From Ningiella ruwaisensis (lineage in GTDB: Bacteria; Pseudomonadota; Gammaproteobacteria; Enterobacterales; Alteromonadaceae), in contig NZ_RAHT01000002.1 in assembly GCF_004798935.1 (NCBI RefSeq), forward strand, positions 62,001 through 126,000: DNA of 64,000 nt, in the 5' to 3' direction. The notes below the pieces were generated by a model, which made no database searches, was not told the origin of the DNA, and was given only the letters and a program-made list of their open reading frames with translations. A program made the translations under genes and the position numbers. This document shows positions 47,380 through 57,835 of the stretch, in pieces (the first letter of the stretch is position 1; the number at the start of each line of letters is the position of its first letter).

Positions 47380-48789
47380 ATGTTTGCGACACCAAATCAA
47401 GTCAGTATTCTAAGCGTCAGTAAGTTGAACCGCTTCGCGAAACGCGTTTTGGAGAGCGAAATTGGCCTGGTCTGGGTGACAGGTGAAATCAGTAATTTTG
47501 TCGCAGCCGCCTCAGGACATTGGTATTTTACGCTAAAAGACAGCCAGGCTCAGGTGAAATCAGCCATGTTCAAAGGGGCGAATCAGCGCGCCAGCTTCAG
47601 ACCGAAGGCTGGCGACAAAGTAGTGGTAAGAGCCAACATTAGTCTATATGAGCCAAGAGGTGATTATCAGCTAATTGTGCAGCATATTGAGCCAGAAGGA
47701 CTTGGTCAGTTAAAGCAAGCCTTTGAGGCGCTTAAAGCCCAGCTTCAACAAGAGGGTTTATTCGAGCAGGCTCGTAAAAAGCCGATCCCTGAACACGTCA
47801 ATAAAATAGGTGTCGTGACCTCTCCAACAGGCGCAGCCATTCACGATATATTACATGTGCTTGCCAGAAGAAACCCGGCTATTGAAGTGATTCTTTATCC
47901 CTCAATAGTACAAGGAGAAAGTGCTGGGGCATCAATTGCTGCTCAGATACAGCTAGCGAATGCGCGAAATGAAGTCGATGTATTGATTGTTGGACGTGGT
48001 GGTGGGTCTCTGGAAGATTTGTGGCCTTTTAATGAAGAAATTCTGGCGCGGGCGGTTTACGCTTCTCACTTGCCAATTGTTTCTGCGGTGGGACACGAAG
48101 TGGATGTGACCATTTGTGACTTCGTAGCTGATATGCGCGCACCCACGCCAAGCGCTGCGGCTGAAACACTAAGCAAAGACAGCGAAGCTTTAAAACGCAA
48201 CATTACTCTTTTAAAGCAGCGTTTGCTTCAATCTGTCAAACAACTTGGCCGACATAATGCCCAGCGCTTAGATATTGCTCTCGCTAATTTCAATCGCGTC
48301 AATCCACAGCGCTCTCTTTCCCAGCATCAACACGCTTTGTTAAATTTATCAAGGCGCCTAAAGCTGAGTCATCCAGAACATCGCATCACTCAGGCCAAGT
48401 CGCAGTTAAGTCAACTGAACGAGCGCTTAAATAAAGCCCTGACCAGTGAAATAAAAGAAAAGACGCTAGCCTTTGCCACCATCGACAAACGATTTCAACG
48501 AATAGATATAAGTACCAGTTTAATAGCAAAGCAATCGACATTGGATGAAAAGCTTAAACAGCTAAACAAATATCAGCAGGCTCTAATAGACAAATATGCC
48601 GAGCAGCTTGCCTCTAAAGCTGATTTACTCAATTCGGTGAGTCCACTTGCAACGCTATCTCGTGGCTATAGCATTACTTATCAAAACGGTGAAATCGTTC
48701 GGGATGCAGATATGCTTAAAGCTAACGACATAATTACGACTAAATTTCATCAGGGTGAAGTTAGGTCAAAAGTAATCTCTCGCCAGTAG
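47380..48789 (+). CDS. xseA: Exodeoxyribonuclease VII large subunit XseA
   Basis: A 469-residue nuclease subunit that, with XseB, degrades single-stranded DNA to oligonucleotides. The N-terminal OB-fold domain (about 10-110, FVAAASGHWYFTLKD) is followed by the catalytic domain, with GVVTSPTGAAIHDI, VGRGGGSLEDLWPFNEE and SAVGHEVDVTICDFVAD. A coiled-coil region leads to the C-terminal LSRGYSI motif. It is divergent from guaB, the usual order. xseB is not in the window. Confidence 0.97.
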   Translation: MFATPNQVSILSVSKLNRFAKRVLESEIGLVWVTGEISNFVAAASGHWYFTLKDSQAQVKSAMFKGANQRASFRPKAGDKVVVRANISLYEPRGDYQLIVQHIEPEGLGQLKQAFEALKAQLQQEGLFEQARKKPIPEHVNKIGVVTSPTGAAIHDILHVLARRNPAIEVILYPSIVQGESAGASIAAQIQLANARNEVDVLIVGRGGGSLEDLWPFNEEILARAVYASHLPIVSAVGHEVDVTICDFVADMRAPTPSAAAETLSKDSEALKRNITLLKQRLLQSVKQLGRHNAQRLDIALANFNRVNPQRSLSQHQHALLNLSRRLKLSHPEHRITQAKSQLSQLNERLNKALTSEIKEKTLAFATIDKRFQRIDISTSLIAKQSTLDEKLKQLNKYQQALIDKYAEQLASKADLLNSVSPLATLSRGYSITYQNGEIVRDADMLKANDIITTKFHQGEVRSKVISRQ

Positions 48790-48976
48790 CTCGCAAAAGC
48801 GCTTTTTGAAAAACCGCTGATGGTCCCCTCAAAGGTATTAAATTAAATAAGCGTAAATTTTCGCACAATTTTGTAAGCACCTGATTTGGCTGATTTTGTA
48901 AAATTTGTGTCGTATTTTTGACGATGCTAACCTGATGTTAACGAATAACAATAAATTTACAGTGGACGTAGTACAT

Positions 48977-50113
48977 ATGGTGTTTACTATTTTTAGCTTC
49001 ATGCAGGCAAGTCAGCAGTCTACACATTCTCCTTTTTCTATAAGACATTCTCTAAGCTCGCCTTTTATCTTATTGTTTTTAATTGTATTTATCTCCGGCA
49101 CATCGAAATCTGAAGAACTTGAAACTGACGTTTTAGAAGATCAATGGCCCGTCTTTGCCGCACAGTTGAGCGATGACATACTCGCGCACTGTCAATCAAA
49201 TAAGTGTCATATGAATGTTATAGATGCAAACACCTTAGTCAGCTTAATGTCTGAACACGATCTCGCTCTGGATCTTAAAGAAGCGTTGGCGCTGTCTGAA
49301 TACGAAGTATTAATAAGTAGTGCAGTCCTGTTTTCTTCCTATCCGTCTCTAAGCAAAGATACCCTTGAGCAGGAAGCATCAAGTATCCTTCGCTTGGAAA
49401 TCACCACAAGTTGGCGCGGTATCCCAATTGACGATTTTAATATTGAGCAAAGCATCTCAGGGCAAGACTATAGCGCCGAACAAACTAACGCTTTGACAAA
49501 CACTGCATTTATAATGCTTAGTCAGTGGATTGACAGAGCAAAGGAAGAGGATATCTTAGCCGCTGAAAAGATCTACGCGCAGCTGGGCGCCAGCAACTAT
49601 TTTGAACAACTAAAATTACCTGAGCGAATTGGCGATTTTGTGAAATTTGAACAAGGGCTATATCACGATCCGATGCAAGGAAGCATTACTCGATACGTGC
49701 ACCCAGACTACGAAGACGCCATAGTGGATATTTCTGTTTATCCGGTTTCACCTTTCGTTCACCGCGAGAAAAGCCTTGAGGATAGCGTTACTAACGAAAT
49801 GCTAATTGAAAAATCACAAATACAAGCCTTGATAGAGCACGCCAATATTAAGGACTTTATGATCTCAGATATTCAAACCACGAAATTAAATTTAGGCAAT
49901 AGACAATTACCTGCGCTTGCGATGGAAGTGGCGCTGGAAACAAGCATTGACCCTGTTTACAGCACCCAATTTCTGTTTACTCAACACGATAAATTCGTCA
50001 AATTAACGGGTAATTTGCCCAAATCGATGATGCTAGCATTAGTCCAGGATTCCTTATCAGATATTGAAGTGCCGGATGAAAGCGAATTTATGCGTGCTAT
50101 GCGACAAAAATAA
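48977..50113 (+). CDS. Exported protein of unknown function
   Basis: A 378-residue protein. The start is uncertain: the frame is open from a TTG at 48905, with ATGs at 48935, 48977 and 49001. Near residue 30 a hydrophobic segment (PFILLFLIVFISGTSKSEE) acts as a signal peptide or anchor, followed by an acidic mature part. Two Cys (AHCQSNKCHM) may form a disulfide. The second half has alternating strands (YVHPDYEDAIVDISVYPVSPF; LPALAMEVALE). No family recognised. It stands alone between xseA and a convergent PH-domain gene. Confidence 0.65.
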   Translation: MVFTIFSFMQASQQSTHSPFSIRHSLSSPFILLFLIVFISGTSKSEELETDVLEDQWPVFAAQLSDDILAHCQSNKCHMNVIDANTLVSLMSEHDLALDLKEALALSEYEVLISSAVLFSSYPSLSKDTLEQEASSILRLEITTSWRGIPIDDFNIEQSISGQDYSAEQTNALTNTAFIMLSQWIDRAKEEDILAAEKIYAQLGASNYFEQLKLPERIGDFVKFEQGLYHDPMQGSITRYVHPDYEDAIVDISVYPVSPFVHREKSLEDSVTNEMLIEKSQIQALIEHANIKDFMISDIQTTKLNLGNRQLPALAMEVALETSIDPVYSTQFLFTQHDKFVKLTGNLPKSMMLALVQDSLSDIEVPDESEFMRAMRQK

Positions 50114-50189
50114 AACAGCAATAGCGCTTTGAATAAGCTAACAGCATGACTCAATGCACTATTACGGAAACACGATTACGCAAAAAGTA

Positions 50190-50564
50190 TTATGCAAACA
50201 GATTGTTTGCCAAGGATTTTTGCATGTCTTGCGCGTATCGAGCAGCCACTTCTAATTCAATCGGCTGGTCGCGGCCTGAGGTCCATATCTTTAACTCGCA
50301 GTCGGTATCAAAGCGGCCTGCTGTTTGAATATTGAAAGTCGTAATGGATTTGTAGGGAATACTCAGATAATCAATTTTTTTACCCGTCATTCCCTGCTTG
50401 TCAATGAAAATAAGCCGCTTGGTAGTAAAGACCGTCAAATCACGAACCATTTTGTATGCTTTGGTCACGCTTTCATTGTCGGCTAAAATAGGAGCCAGTT
50501 CTGCACCTACTTCGTTAACGTCAACTTCACTTGCGTTGCCTAATACAGCGTCTAATAAACCCAT
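50190..50564 (-). CDS. Bacterial PH-domain protein (bPH_1/YvbH-like)
   Basis: A 124-residue protein built almost wholly of a bacterial pleckstrin-homology fold. It has an N-terminal helix (MGLLDAVLGNASEVD), then strands VRDLTVFTTKRLIFIDKQG, KKIDYLSIPYKSITTFNI, FDTDCELKIWTSGRD and a C-terminal helix. The TTKRLIFID and SIPYKSI motifs are typical of this family. Function is unknown; some members are linked to envelope stress. A clear AAAAGGAAAG site precedes the ATG. Confidence 0.85.
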   Translation of the reverse strand: MGLLDAVLGNASEVDVNEVGAELAPILADNESVTKAYKMVRDLTVFTTKRLIFIDKQGMTGKKIDYLSIPYKSITTFNIQTAGRFDTDCELKIWTSGRDQPIELEVAARYAQDMQKSLANNLFA

Positions 50565-50604
50565 GGTACTTTCCTTTTTGGGATAATGATTGCCAAACTA
50601 AATC

Positions 50605-52050
50605 TTACTTTTTCTTTTTGTGAAAAGAAAGGAGACGTTTGCGTTTGCGCTCTTGGGCTAGTGTAAGCTGATTCTTTTTCCCTTCAAAAGGATTCGCCCC
50701 TTCCCTGAACTCAATTTTGATAGGTGTTCCCATAATCTTAAGGGCTTTGCGATAGTAATTCATCAAATAACGCTTGTATGAATCGGGTAAGTCGTGAACC
50801 TGGTTTCCATGAATAACGATAACCGGGGGGTTATATCCGCCTGCATGCGCGTATTTCATCTTAACTCGTCGACCGCGAACAAGTGGCGGCTGATGATCTG
50901 CTTGCGCCATTTCCATAATATCGGTAAGCATAGACGTATTTATACGCTGCGTCGCACTTGCGTAGGCCTCTTGAACTGACTCAAACAAATGCCCCACGCC
51001 TGTACCATGAAGAGCAGAAATAAAGTGTAAACGGGCAAAGTCAACAAAACCCAAGCGTCTGTCTAACTCTCGCTTGATGTCATCTTTAACGTCGCTGTGA
51101 AGATTGTCCCACTTATTCACCGCTAGCACCAAAGAGCGACCTGAATTCAGTACATAGCCTAATAAACTTAGGTCTTGGTCAGATAGTCCTTCACGGGCGT
51201 CAATGACCAACAGAACAACGTTCGCTTCTTCAATGGCTTGTAGCGTTTTTACGATAGAGAACTTTTCAATTGCGTCAGATACTTTCTTACGCTTTCGCAC
51301 GCCTGCAGTGTCAATGAGAATATACTCTCTATCATCTCGTTGCATCGGAATAAAAATACTGTCTCTTGTGGTGCCAGGCAGGTCGTACACCACAACCCGC
51401 TCTTCACCTAAAATGCGATTGGTAAGCGTGGATTTGCCCACGTTGGGCTTTCCCACTATTGCAAGTTTGATGGGAAGGCTTTGAAGGCGCGCCAGTTTAG
51501 CCTCGGCATCTTCCTCATTATGCGTTTCTTCTTCAGAAAGCAGCATGTTGGGAAAGTCTTGAGCCAGGGGTGATAACAGTTCATCAAGCATCTGCGCAAT
51601 ACCGCGCCCTTGCGAAGCGGCTATCTGAAAAAGACTTTCAAATCCTAACGAATAAAAGTCTGCAGATTCACTGTCGCCATCAATACCATCTACTTTGTTG
51701 GCTATCACATGAATACTTTTGTTTTGCTTTCGCAAATGATTGGCTATGCCAATATCGGCGGGGGTCAGTCCAGCTCTTGCATCAACTAAAAAGAGTACTA
51801 CGTGCGCCTCATCTATCGCGAAAAGCGACTGCTGAGCCATTGCAGCATCTATTCCCTCTTCATCTCCAGTGATACCACCGGTATCAACTACAATAAACTG
51901 CCGACCTTCGTACTTAGCCTGGCCGTATTTTCTGTCACGCGTGAGACCTGGAAAATCTGCAACCAATGCATCACGCGAATGTGTGAGTCGATTGAACAGC
52001 GTTGATTTTCCAACATTAGGACGCCCTACCAGGGCAATAACAGGTAACAT
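50605..52050 (-). CDS. der: Ribosome biogenesis GTPase Der (EngA)
   Basis: A 481-residue tandem-GTPase essential for 50S maturation. The first G domain has GRPNVGKST at residues 9-17 and the second GKPNVGKST near 199-207. Each has a DTAG/DTGG G3 motif and an NKxD motif (NKVD, NKWD). A C-terminal KH-like domain ends in a lysine-rich tail. It lies 9 bases after bamB and closes the operon from hisS. Confidence 0.98.
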   Translation of the reverse strand: MLPVIALVGRPNVGKSTLFNRLTHSRDALVADFPGLTRDRKYGQAKYEGRQFIVVDTGGITGDEEGIDAAMAQQSLFAIDEAHVVLFLVDARAGLTPADIGIANHLRKQNKSIHVIANKVDGIDGDSESADFYSLGFESLFQIAASQGRGIAQMLDELLSPLAQDFPNMLLSEEETHNEEDAEAKLARLQSLPIKLAIVGKPNVGKSTLTNRILGEERVVVYDLPGTTRDSIFIPMQRDDREYILIDTAGVRKRKKVSDAIEKFSIVKTLQAIEEANVVLLVIDAREGLSDQDLSLLGYVLNSGRSLVLAVNKWDNLHSDVKDDIKRELDRRLGFVDFARLHFISALHGTGVGHLFESVQEAYASATQRINTSMLTDIMEMAQADHQPPLVRGRRVKMKYAHAGGYNPPVIVIHGNQVHDLPDSYKRYLMNYYRKALKIMGTPIKIEFREGANPFEGKKNQLTLAQERKRKRLLSFHKKKK

Positions 52051-52059
52051 AAATGTCCT

Positions 52060-53289
52060 TTATGGGACTGAAACTCGACTGATAACGCCATCTCTCGTTT
52101 GCACAATCAGCACGCCATCCTGATAAACCGGCTCAACGTAAATCCCTTCGTCCTGATCATCGTCACCTATGGCAAGTCGCGATACATATTCGCCTTCACT
52201 TTGGGTGAACCAGTGTAAAAAGCCAAATTTGTCGCCCACAACAATATATTCGCCTACCGGAGTAGCAGAAGTCAGATTACGACGACGTAGCTCGCTAAAT
52301 GACCATAGCTCAACACCGTTTCGACGATCAATTGCGTAAATATTGGAATTATTATCAGTAACAAACAAACGATTACCGAAAATGGTTACATTTCGATAGC
52401 TTGCGTATTCTCTCGACCAGACAACTTGACCAGTTCGTAGCTCAACGGAGGATAAGGCACCACCGTAACTGACAACATAGATGTTGCCACCAAAAATTAC
52501 CGGCGCACTGTCAACGTCCACGATACGCTCTAACTCAGTGGCTCCGGCAGGCTTGGCGATAACTTGTTCCCAGGCTGTCAAACCACTATCAATGATACTG
52601 ACGCGAAGTCGACCTGAGGCAAGCCCTACAATTGCTCCACCGTTTGCAGCGGCTGGCGCTGATGCGCCTCGTAAGGTTAATGGCGGTACGTCTGATTCGG
52701 TTTGCCAAAGGATGCTACCGTCAGTAGAGTCCAAGCCTAAGAGAATACCTGCAACGGTATTAACCACGACGATACCTGCATCAACCGCTGGTGCTGAAAT
52801 AACCTCGCTTGGCACGTCAGCCACCCATTTGATTTCACCATCTTCCTGATTTATTGCGTAAACCAAGCCATTTTCTGTTCCAACATAAAGCGTGTTTGAA
52901 GCAAGGGTTAAACCACCGGAGACTTTCGCAGAAACGCGACCAGGAAATAAGCCGTATAAATTTCCGATATAGCTACGAGTACTTCTCGTACTCACATCAA
53001 TTTCCCAAATGGTATCACCGGTTTCCGGATCCAGAGCAGTTATGATACCTTCACGGTCTGCTGCAAATACTTTTCCGAATCCTACCGCGGGGCGGAGTCG
53101 GGAAAAGTAATTATCGATGCCGTCTCCAACTTCCTCATCCCATAAAACTTTGCTTTCGAACTGGTTCTGTAGAGGGGGCAAAGTCTGAATTTCGATTTCT
53201 TCTTCATCTTTAAACCAATTCGAAACCGTGGTGCAGCCACTTAACAATAAAATGGCCACTAATATTGTAACGCTATTCTTCACTATCAC
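52060..53289 (-). CDS. bamB: BamB, lipoprotein of the outer-membrane assembly complex
   Basis: A 409-residue lipoprotein. The lipobox LLSGC places the lipidated Cys at residue 19 if the first GTG is used. A second GTG two codons later is equally possible. The mature part is an eight-bladed beta-propeller of PQQ/WD-like repeats (motifs such as ALDPETGDTIWEI, AINQEDGEIKWVA, GLDSTDGSILWQT). BamB binds BamA and helps insert barrels such as PldA. It overlaps yfgM by 17 bases. Order yfgM-bamB-der is standard. Confidence 0.96.
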   Translation of the reverse strand: MIVKNSVTILVAILLLSGCTTVSNWFKDEEEIEIQTLPPLQNQFESKVLWDEEVGDGIDNYFSRLRPAVGFGKVFAADREGIITALDPETGDTIWEIDVSTRSTRSYIGNLYGLFPGRVSAKVSGGLTLASNTLYVGTENGLVYAINQEDGEIKWVADVPSEVISAPAVDAGIVVVNTVAGILLGLDSTDGSILWQTESDVPPLTLRGASAPAAANGGAIVGLASGRLRVSIIDSGLTAWEQVIAKPAGATELERIVDVDSAPVIFGGNIYVVSYGGALSSVELRTGQVVWSREYASYRNVTIFGNRLFVTDNNSNIYAIDRRNGVELWSFSELRRRNLTSATPVGEYIVVGDKFGFLHWFTQSEGEYVSRLAIGDDDQDEGIYVEPVYQDGVLIVQTRDGVISRVSVP

Positions 53290-53911
53290 TGCTCACTGAT
53301 TGCGTTTTCGCATAAGCGATATTATCAAGTTTCATTTGGATGCTTTGATCACCAGGAAGTTCAACAAGCGCTTGATTGTAAGCACTTTGCGCTTGTTCGT
53401 ATTTACCTTGAATATAATAAATATCACCCTTAAGCTCTTGCACCTGGTCGGCAAACGCACTTGCATTAACGCTTTCAAGCGTGCTGATTGCACTGTCATA
53501 TTCTTCAAGCTGCAACTGAACTTTGGCTAAACGCAGTTTTGCAACATCAGCAACTTCGCTAGAGCCGTCGGCAGCAAGACTTAAATGCGATTTTGCCTGT
53601 TCAAAATCTTCCGCTTCCACCGCTTGTTGTGCAGCGATTAGCGAGGCAAGCTTGGCATAAGCAGTATCTTTATTCTCTTCAACGAATGCGATTAGGGCAT
53701 CGGTACTTTCGCTTTCGGCAAATTGTTCAACACTTGCCTGATAAGCTTTTGATGCTTCCTCTTTAGCACTGATCACGCTATCGTTATACCAGCGCCATCC
53801 CCACAATCCACCAAGGCCAATAACTGCGCCTAAAATGATCACCATGCCGTTTTCTTTCCAGAAACGTTTTATGGCTTCGATTTGTTGTTCTTCAGTTTCG
53901 TAGCGTTCCAT
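53273..53911 (-). CDS. yfgM: YfgM, ancillary SecYEG translocon subunit
   Basis: A 212-residue protein with a short cytoplasmic N-terminus (MERYETEEQQIEAIKRFWKE), one membrane helix (residues 22-41) and a periplasmic TPR-like helical domain. YfgM forms a chaperone unit with PpiD at SecYEG, and ppiD is also in this window. I start at ATG 53911, preceded by AGAGGAA. The frame runs 20 codons further upstream without support. Its end overlaps the start of bamB. Confidence 0.93.
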   Translation of the reverse strand: MERYETEEQQIEAIKRFWKENGMVIILGAVIGLGGLWGWRWYNDSVISAKEEASKAYQASVEQFAESESTDALIAFVEENKDTAYAKLASLIAAQQAVEAEDFEQAKSHLSLAADGSSEVADVAKLRLAKVQLQLEEYDSAISTLESVNASAFADQVQELKGDIYYIQGKYEQAQSAYNQALVELPGDQSIQMKLDNIAYAKTQSVSSDSEE

Positions 53912-54099
53912 TGATTCCTCTACATCTCGCTGTGCGCGTTTCTTATTTTGTTCTGCAAAACATTTTTGCAAAAAGGAATGAGCAAAAATTGGCGCAAAGT
54001 ATATCGTATTTGCGGCCAGTGATCTTGCGATTTTTAATCAATAAATAAAAGATTGCGATAAATCGTTTGTTATCATCAGCACTTGGTTTTAAAAAGCTT

Positions 54100-55371
54100 T
54101 TAAAAAGCGTTTAACAAGGCAATCAGCGCGTTTTTATCCAATGAACTTTGTGGCTTATCCTCGCGAAGATATTTCACGCCAAAGGCATTATTTTGCAGCT
54201 CCGACTCACCAATGATAACAGCCACTTTTGCACCGGATGCGTCCGCTTTTTTCATCTGCTTTTTCATATTGCCAGCGCCACAATGCAACTGGATTGAGAC
54301 GCCGGGACAAGCGCTTCTAAGTGTTTCAGCCAACTCCATTGCTTTGCATTGGGAAGCATCGCCTAAAGCAGTAATGTAAACGTCTGCGCGTGGTTCAAAT
54401 TTTGCGTCATCGCTGATGCTTTCAATCAACAACACCAAACGCTCAAGCCCCATCGCAAAGCCTACGGCCGGGGTAGCCTTGCCGCCAAGTTGCTCAACCA
54501 GACCGTCGTAGCGCCCACCTGCGCAAACGGTACCTTGCGCCCCAAGCATATCTGTCACCCACTCAAACACAGTACGATTATAATAATCCAGACCTCTGAC
54601 AAGAGAAGGGTTAACTTCAAATGCGATACCTAAATTCTGAAGTCTTTCACATAAGATATCAAAATGCTGTTTTGACGCTTCATCAAGATGATCAAGTAAG
54701 CGAGGGGCGTCTTTAATCGCAGATTGCGTATCGGGATTTTTGCTGTCTAATACTCTTAAAGGATTCGAACTTAAACGGCGTTTGGAATCATCATCTAGTT
54801 TGTCTTCAACACTTTTTAAAAAGCTAACTAATTTTTCTTTGTAAGCTGCCCGAGCTTCGTTGCTACCCAGGGAATTTATTTGCAAGGTGACTTTGTCTGC
54901 GATGCCAAACGCTTTCCACAAGCGAGCGCCCATTAGAATAACTTCAATATCAATATCAGGCCCGTCAAACCCATAAGCCTCTACACCGAATTGATGGAAC
55001 TGCCGATAACGCCCCTTTTGAGGGCGTTCGTGTCGAAACATCGGCCCCATGTACCATAGTCGCTGCTGCTGATTATAAAGAAGACCGTGTTGATTGCCTG
55101 CACGAACCGCACACGCAGTGCCCTCCGGCCGCAAGGTGAGACTGTCGCCATTGCGATCATCAAAAGTATACATCTCTTTTTCAACGATATCTGTCACTTC
55201 ACCTATTGAGCGTTTAAACAGGTCTGTGCTTTCAACAATTGGGGTGCGAATTTCCTGATAATGATAGCTTTTGGTCAGATCGCGAATATGCTGCTCAACA
55301 AATTGCCAAATACCGCTTTGCGCAGGCAGGCAATCATTCATTCCTCGAATTGCTTGAATCGTTTTAGCCAC
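54100..55371 (-). CDS. hisS: Histidyl-tRNA synthetase HisS
   Basis: A 423-residue class II synthetase. It has the N-terminal IRGMNDCLP, motif 2 ([24 protein letters not shown]), the histidine-binding [14 protein letters not shown] and motif 3 ([12 protein letters not shown]). The C-terminal anticodon-binding domain is complete. Length matches E. coli HisS (424). It lies between ispG and yfgM, the common order. The gap to yfgM is 188 bases, so a promoter may lie there. Confidence 0.98.
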   Translation of the reverse strand: MAKTIQAIRGMNDCLPAQSGIWQFVEQHIRDLTKSYHYQEIRTPIVESTDLFKRSIGEVTDIVEKEMYTFDDRNGDSLTLRPEGTACAVRAGNQHGLLYNQQQRLWYMGPMFRHERPQKGRYRQFHQFGVEAYGFDGPDIDIEVILMGARLWKAFGIADKVTLQINSLGSNEARAAYKEKLVSFLKSVEDKLDDDSKRRLSSNPLRVLDSKNPDTQSAIKDAPRLLDHLDEASKQHFDILCERLQNLGIAFEVNPSLVRGLDYYNRTVFEWVTDMLGAQGTVCAGGRYDGLVEQLGGKATPAVGFAMGLERLVLLIESISDDAKFEPRADVYITALGDASQCKAMELAETLRSACPGVSIQLHCGAGNMKKQMKKADASGAKVAVIIGESELQNNAFGVKYLREDKPQSSLDKNALIALLNAF

Positions 55372-55494
55372 GGATATCTCAGTCTTTTCTAATTAGGATA
55401 AACAAAGCGCGCCATTATAAGGATTTTGTCGCGCAGGTAAATGCAAGGTCAGAGCGTGCAAACCAGAATAGGTGATTATCATTTTTGCGAGCAC

Positions 55495-56625
55495 TCAGCT
55501 CAGGTCTTGCACTTTTATTTGATTTTCTTCGTTCATCAAAGCGGCTTTTGCAGCTGCCTTGGCGCGGATCCGTTTTTCAAGCTGGTCGACTAAATCATCA
55601 TTTGATAAGCGCTCTTTCTGGCGTTTGCCGTCCAGATAATATCCACTCATATTACGCGCCCCTGTCAGGCCCAAATCAGATACTTCAGCCTCACCAGGCC
55701 CATTTACTACACAGCCAATAATTGAAACATCCAAGGGGGTAATAATATCCTCTAAGCGCTGTTCCAGCGCATTAACGGTAGCAATCACATCAAACTCTTG
55801 CCGTGAGCAGCTTGGGCAGGCAATAAAGTTAATACCACGCGATCGAATACGCAGTGATTTTAAAATATCAAAACCCACCTTAATTTCTTCGACCGGATCG
55901 GCAGCCAAAGATATGCGGATGGTATCACCAATCCCTTCAGCTAAAAGCATCCCTAAGCCTACTGCACTTTTGACGGAGCCTGAGCGCATTCCACCAGCTT
56001 CGGTAATACCTAAATGCAATGGCTGATCAATTTTAGAAGCCAGCAAACGATAAGCCCCAACCGCTAAAAAGACATCCGAGGCTTTCACCGAAACCTTAAA
56101 CTGATCAAAGTTTAATTTATCCAATATATCTACATGGCGCATGGCTGATTCAACCAGAGCTTCAGGCGTTGGCTCACCATATTTTTCCTGTAAATCACGC
56201 TCAAGCGAGCCGCCATTCACGCCTATTCGGATAGGAATATTTTTGTCTTTTGCACAATCTACTACGGACCTGACACGCTCCATATTGCCGATATTACCTG
56301 GATTTATTCGCAAGCAATCAACACCGTATTCAGCAACTTTGAGCGCAATTCGATAATCAAAATGAATATCGGCGACTAGTGGCACCGTCACCTGTTGCTT
56401 AATTTGCCTGAACGCTTCAGCGGCATCCATTGTAGGAACAGACACACGCACGATTTCGCCGCCTACGGCTTGAATACGTTTAATTTGGGCAACGGTTGCA
56501 TCAACATCGATGGTATTGGTATTTGTCATAGACTGAACAGCAATGGGTGCACCATCACCAATTGGCACCGTTCCAACATTAATGCGCGTTGACTTTCGTC
56601 GCTTAATTGGATTTTCAGCAAACAT
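55495..56625 (-). CDS. ispG: IspG, (E)-4-hydroxy-3-methylbut-2-enyl diphosphate synthase
   Basis: A 376-residue Fe-S enzyme that makes HMBPP, the penultimate MEP pathway step, with electrons from flavodoxin or ferredoxin. Cluster-binding cysteines are visible in [10 protein letters not shown] and [10 protein letters not shown] near residues 270-315. The N-terminal TIM barrel starts with [15 protein letters not shown]. It is located between rodZ and hisS. ispH near 13 kb performs the next step. Confidence 0.97.
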   Translation of the reverse strand: MFAENPIKRRKSTRINVGTVPIGDGAPIAVQSMTNTNTIDVDATVAQIKRIQAVGGEIVRVSVPTMDAAEAFRQIKQQVTVPLVADIHFDYRIALKVAEYGVDCLRINPGNIGNMERVRSVVDCAKDKNIPIRIGVNGGSLERDLQEKYGEPTPEALVESAMRHVDILDKLNFDQFKVSVKASDVFLAVGAYRLLASKIDQPLHLGITEAGGMRSGSVKSAVGLGMLLAEGIGDTIRISLAADPVEEIKVGFDILKSLRIRSRGINFIACPSCSRQEFDVIATVNALEQRLEDIITPLDVSIIGCVVNGPGEAEVSDLGLTGARNMSGYYLDGKRQKERLSNDDLVDQLEKRIRAKAAAKAALMNEENQIKVQDLS

Positions 56626-56671
56626 CGTTAAATATCTCTTGCATCATCTCTTGTAATTGAATACTTGCATA

Positions 56672-57835
56672 TCATTCAAGTGGTAGTTCAAAATTAGCAG
56701 ACCGGCCTTCAGGAAATTGAGTCATGTCAATTTCTTGCCCACCAAAATTCACGGAAACAAATTGCGGCTTACCCAAAATAACTTTAATGGGAGGAAAACC
56801 TGATACTTCCATTACTCGTCCCTTCACTTTTACGCCAATTGCGATGGTTTCATCATCTGCGTCTTTTACGCTCACCCACACATCATCCTCAAATGTGAAG
56901 ACCATATTTACCGTGCCATCGCTATTTATTGTGTAAGGGGCGTTTGGATCGGGTACAAAGTTATTCCGCCGACTTTCGCTGCCTTCTGCGTCTGAATTCG
57001 CGCTATCGTTTAGCGCGCTAGCGCTATTTGCAGTATTATTACTAGAGTCATTATCCGCAATAACAGAGCTTGGGGGCTCGAGCAATTGGTTCATATCGTC
57101 ATTGACATCATCTAATGCCTGCTCAGTATCTTCGACAATGCGCCCAGCCTGATTAATGATATCGCCTTCCTGCCCGTCAATGGATTGACCAGCATCTGCG
57201 TTTAATTCATCGATTCTTCGTGCTTGATCTTCAGTGATAGCGGGGGCGGCATTACTTTCTAAATTCCCATTAACTTCGCCGCTTGCGTTGCCGGATAGAT
57301 TATTAAGCAGAGACTGTCCCTCATCTCTTTCACTTACACTGCTTTCAGGAATGTCTATTTGCGCGTTGTCCTGACTCATCCCATTATCTGAAGAGCTGAA
57401 GTCAAAATTAGAGTAATCAATCCACCATAAAACAACCGAGCCAATCACCAGTAAAACAATGACATATGTCACTAAATTCCATCGAGAATCGTTAGCTTCG
57501 CGTGCCACTCGCTTCGAGAAGCTCTGCAAATTGGCCGGGGCCTGGTCTCGCTGATGAATTTTATCAAATTCCCGCAGCAAGGGTTCGTATTCAAGCCCAA
57601 GCATTTTTGCATACAGTCGCACGTAGCCTTTCGTAAACGTTATCGAAACGCCTTGTTCGACCCCATCACTTTCGATTGCCTGAACGCTACTTAGGCGCAA
57701 ATGAAGCCTGTCAGCGACCTGTTGCTGAGTCAGCCCTTGCGCTTCTCTGGTACGCTTGAGTATTGTGCCAGGTGTATTTGACGCAGTATTTGCGTCAGCA
57801 CCTTTTTCGCTAGCTTCTACTTCTTGTTCATTCAT
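56672..57835 (-). CDS. rodZ: RodZ, MreB-binding cell-shape protein
   Basis: A 387-residue bitopic membrane protein. The N-terminal Cro/CI-type helix-turn-helix (about 24-92, LKRTREAQGLTQQQVADRL) binds MreB. A membrane helix is at 119-139. A long Ser/Asn/Asp-rich linker follows, and the C-terminal DUF4115 domain (about 300-385) ends the protein. It couples MreB to the elongasome. The start overlaps the pilF stop by 8 bases (ATGAATGA). Order pilF-rodZ-ispG-hisS is conserved. Confidence 0.95.
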   Translation of the reverse strand: MNEQEVEASEKGADANTASNTPGTILKRTREAQGLTQQQVADRLHLRLSSVQAIESDGVEQGVSITFTKGYVRLYAKMLGLEYEPLLREFDKIHQRDQAPANLQSFSKRVAREANDSRWNLVTYVIVLLVIGSVVLWWIDYSNFDFSSSDNGMSQDNAQIDIPESSVSERDEGQSLLNNLSGNASGEVNGNLESNAAPAITEDQARRIDELNADAGQSIDGQEGDIINQAGRIVEDTEQALDDVNDDMNQLLEPPSSVIADNDSSNNTANSASALNDSANSDAEGSESRRNNFVPDPNAPYTINSDGTVNMVFTFEDDVWVSVKDADDETIAIGVKVKGRVMEVSGFPPIKVILGKPQFVSVNFGGQEIDMTQFPEGRSANFELPLE

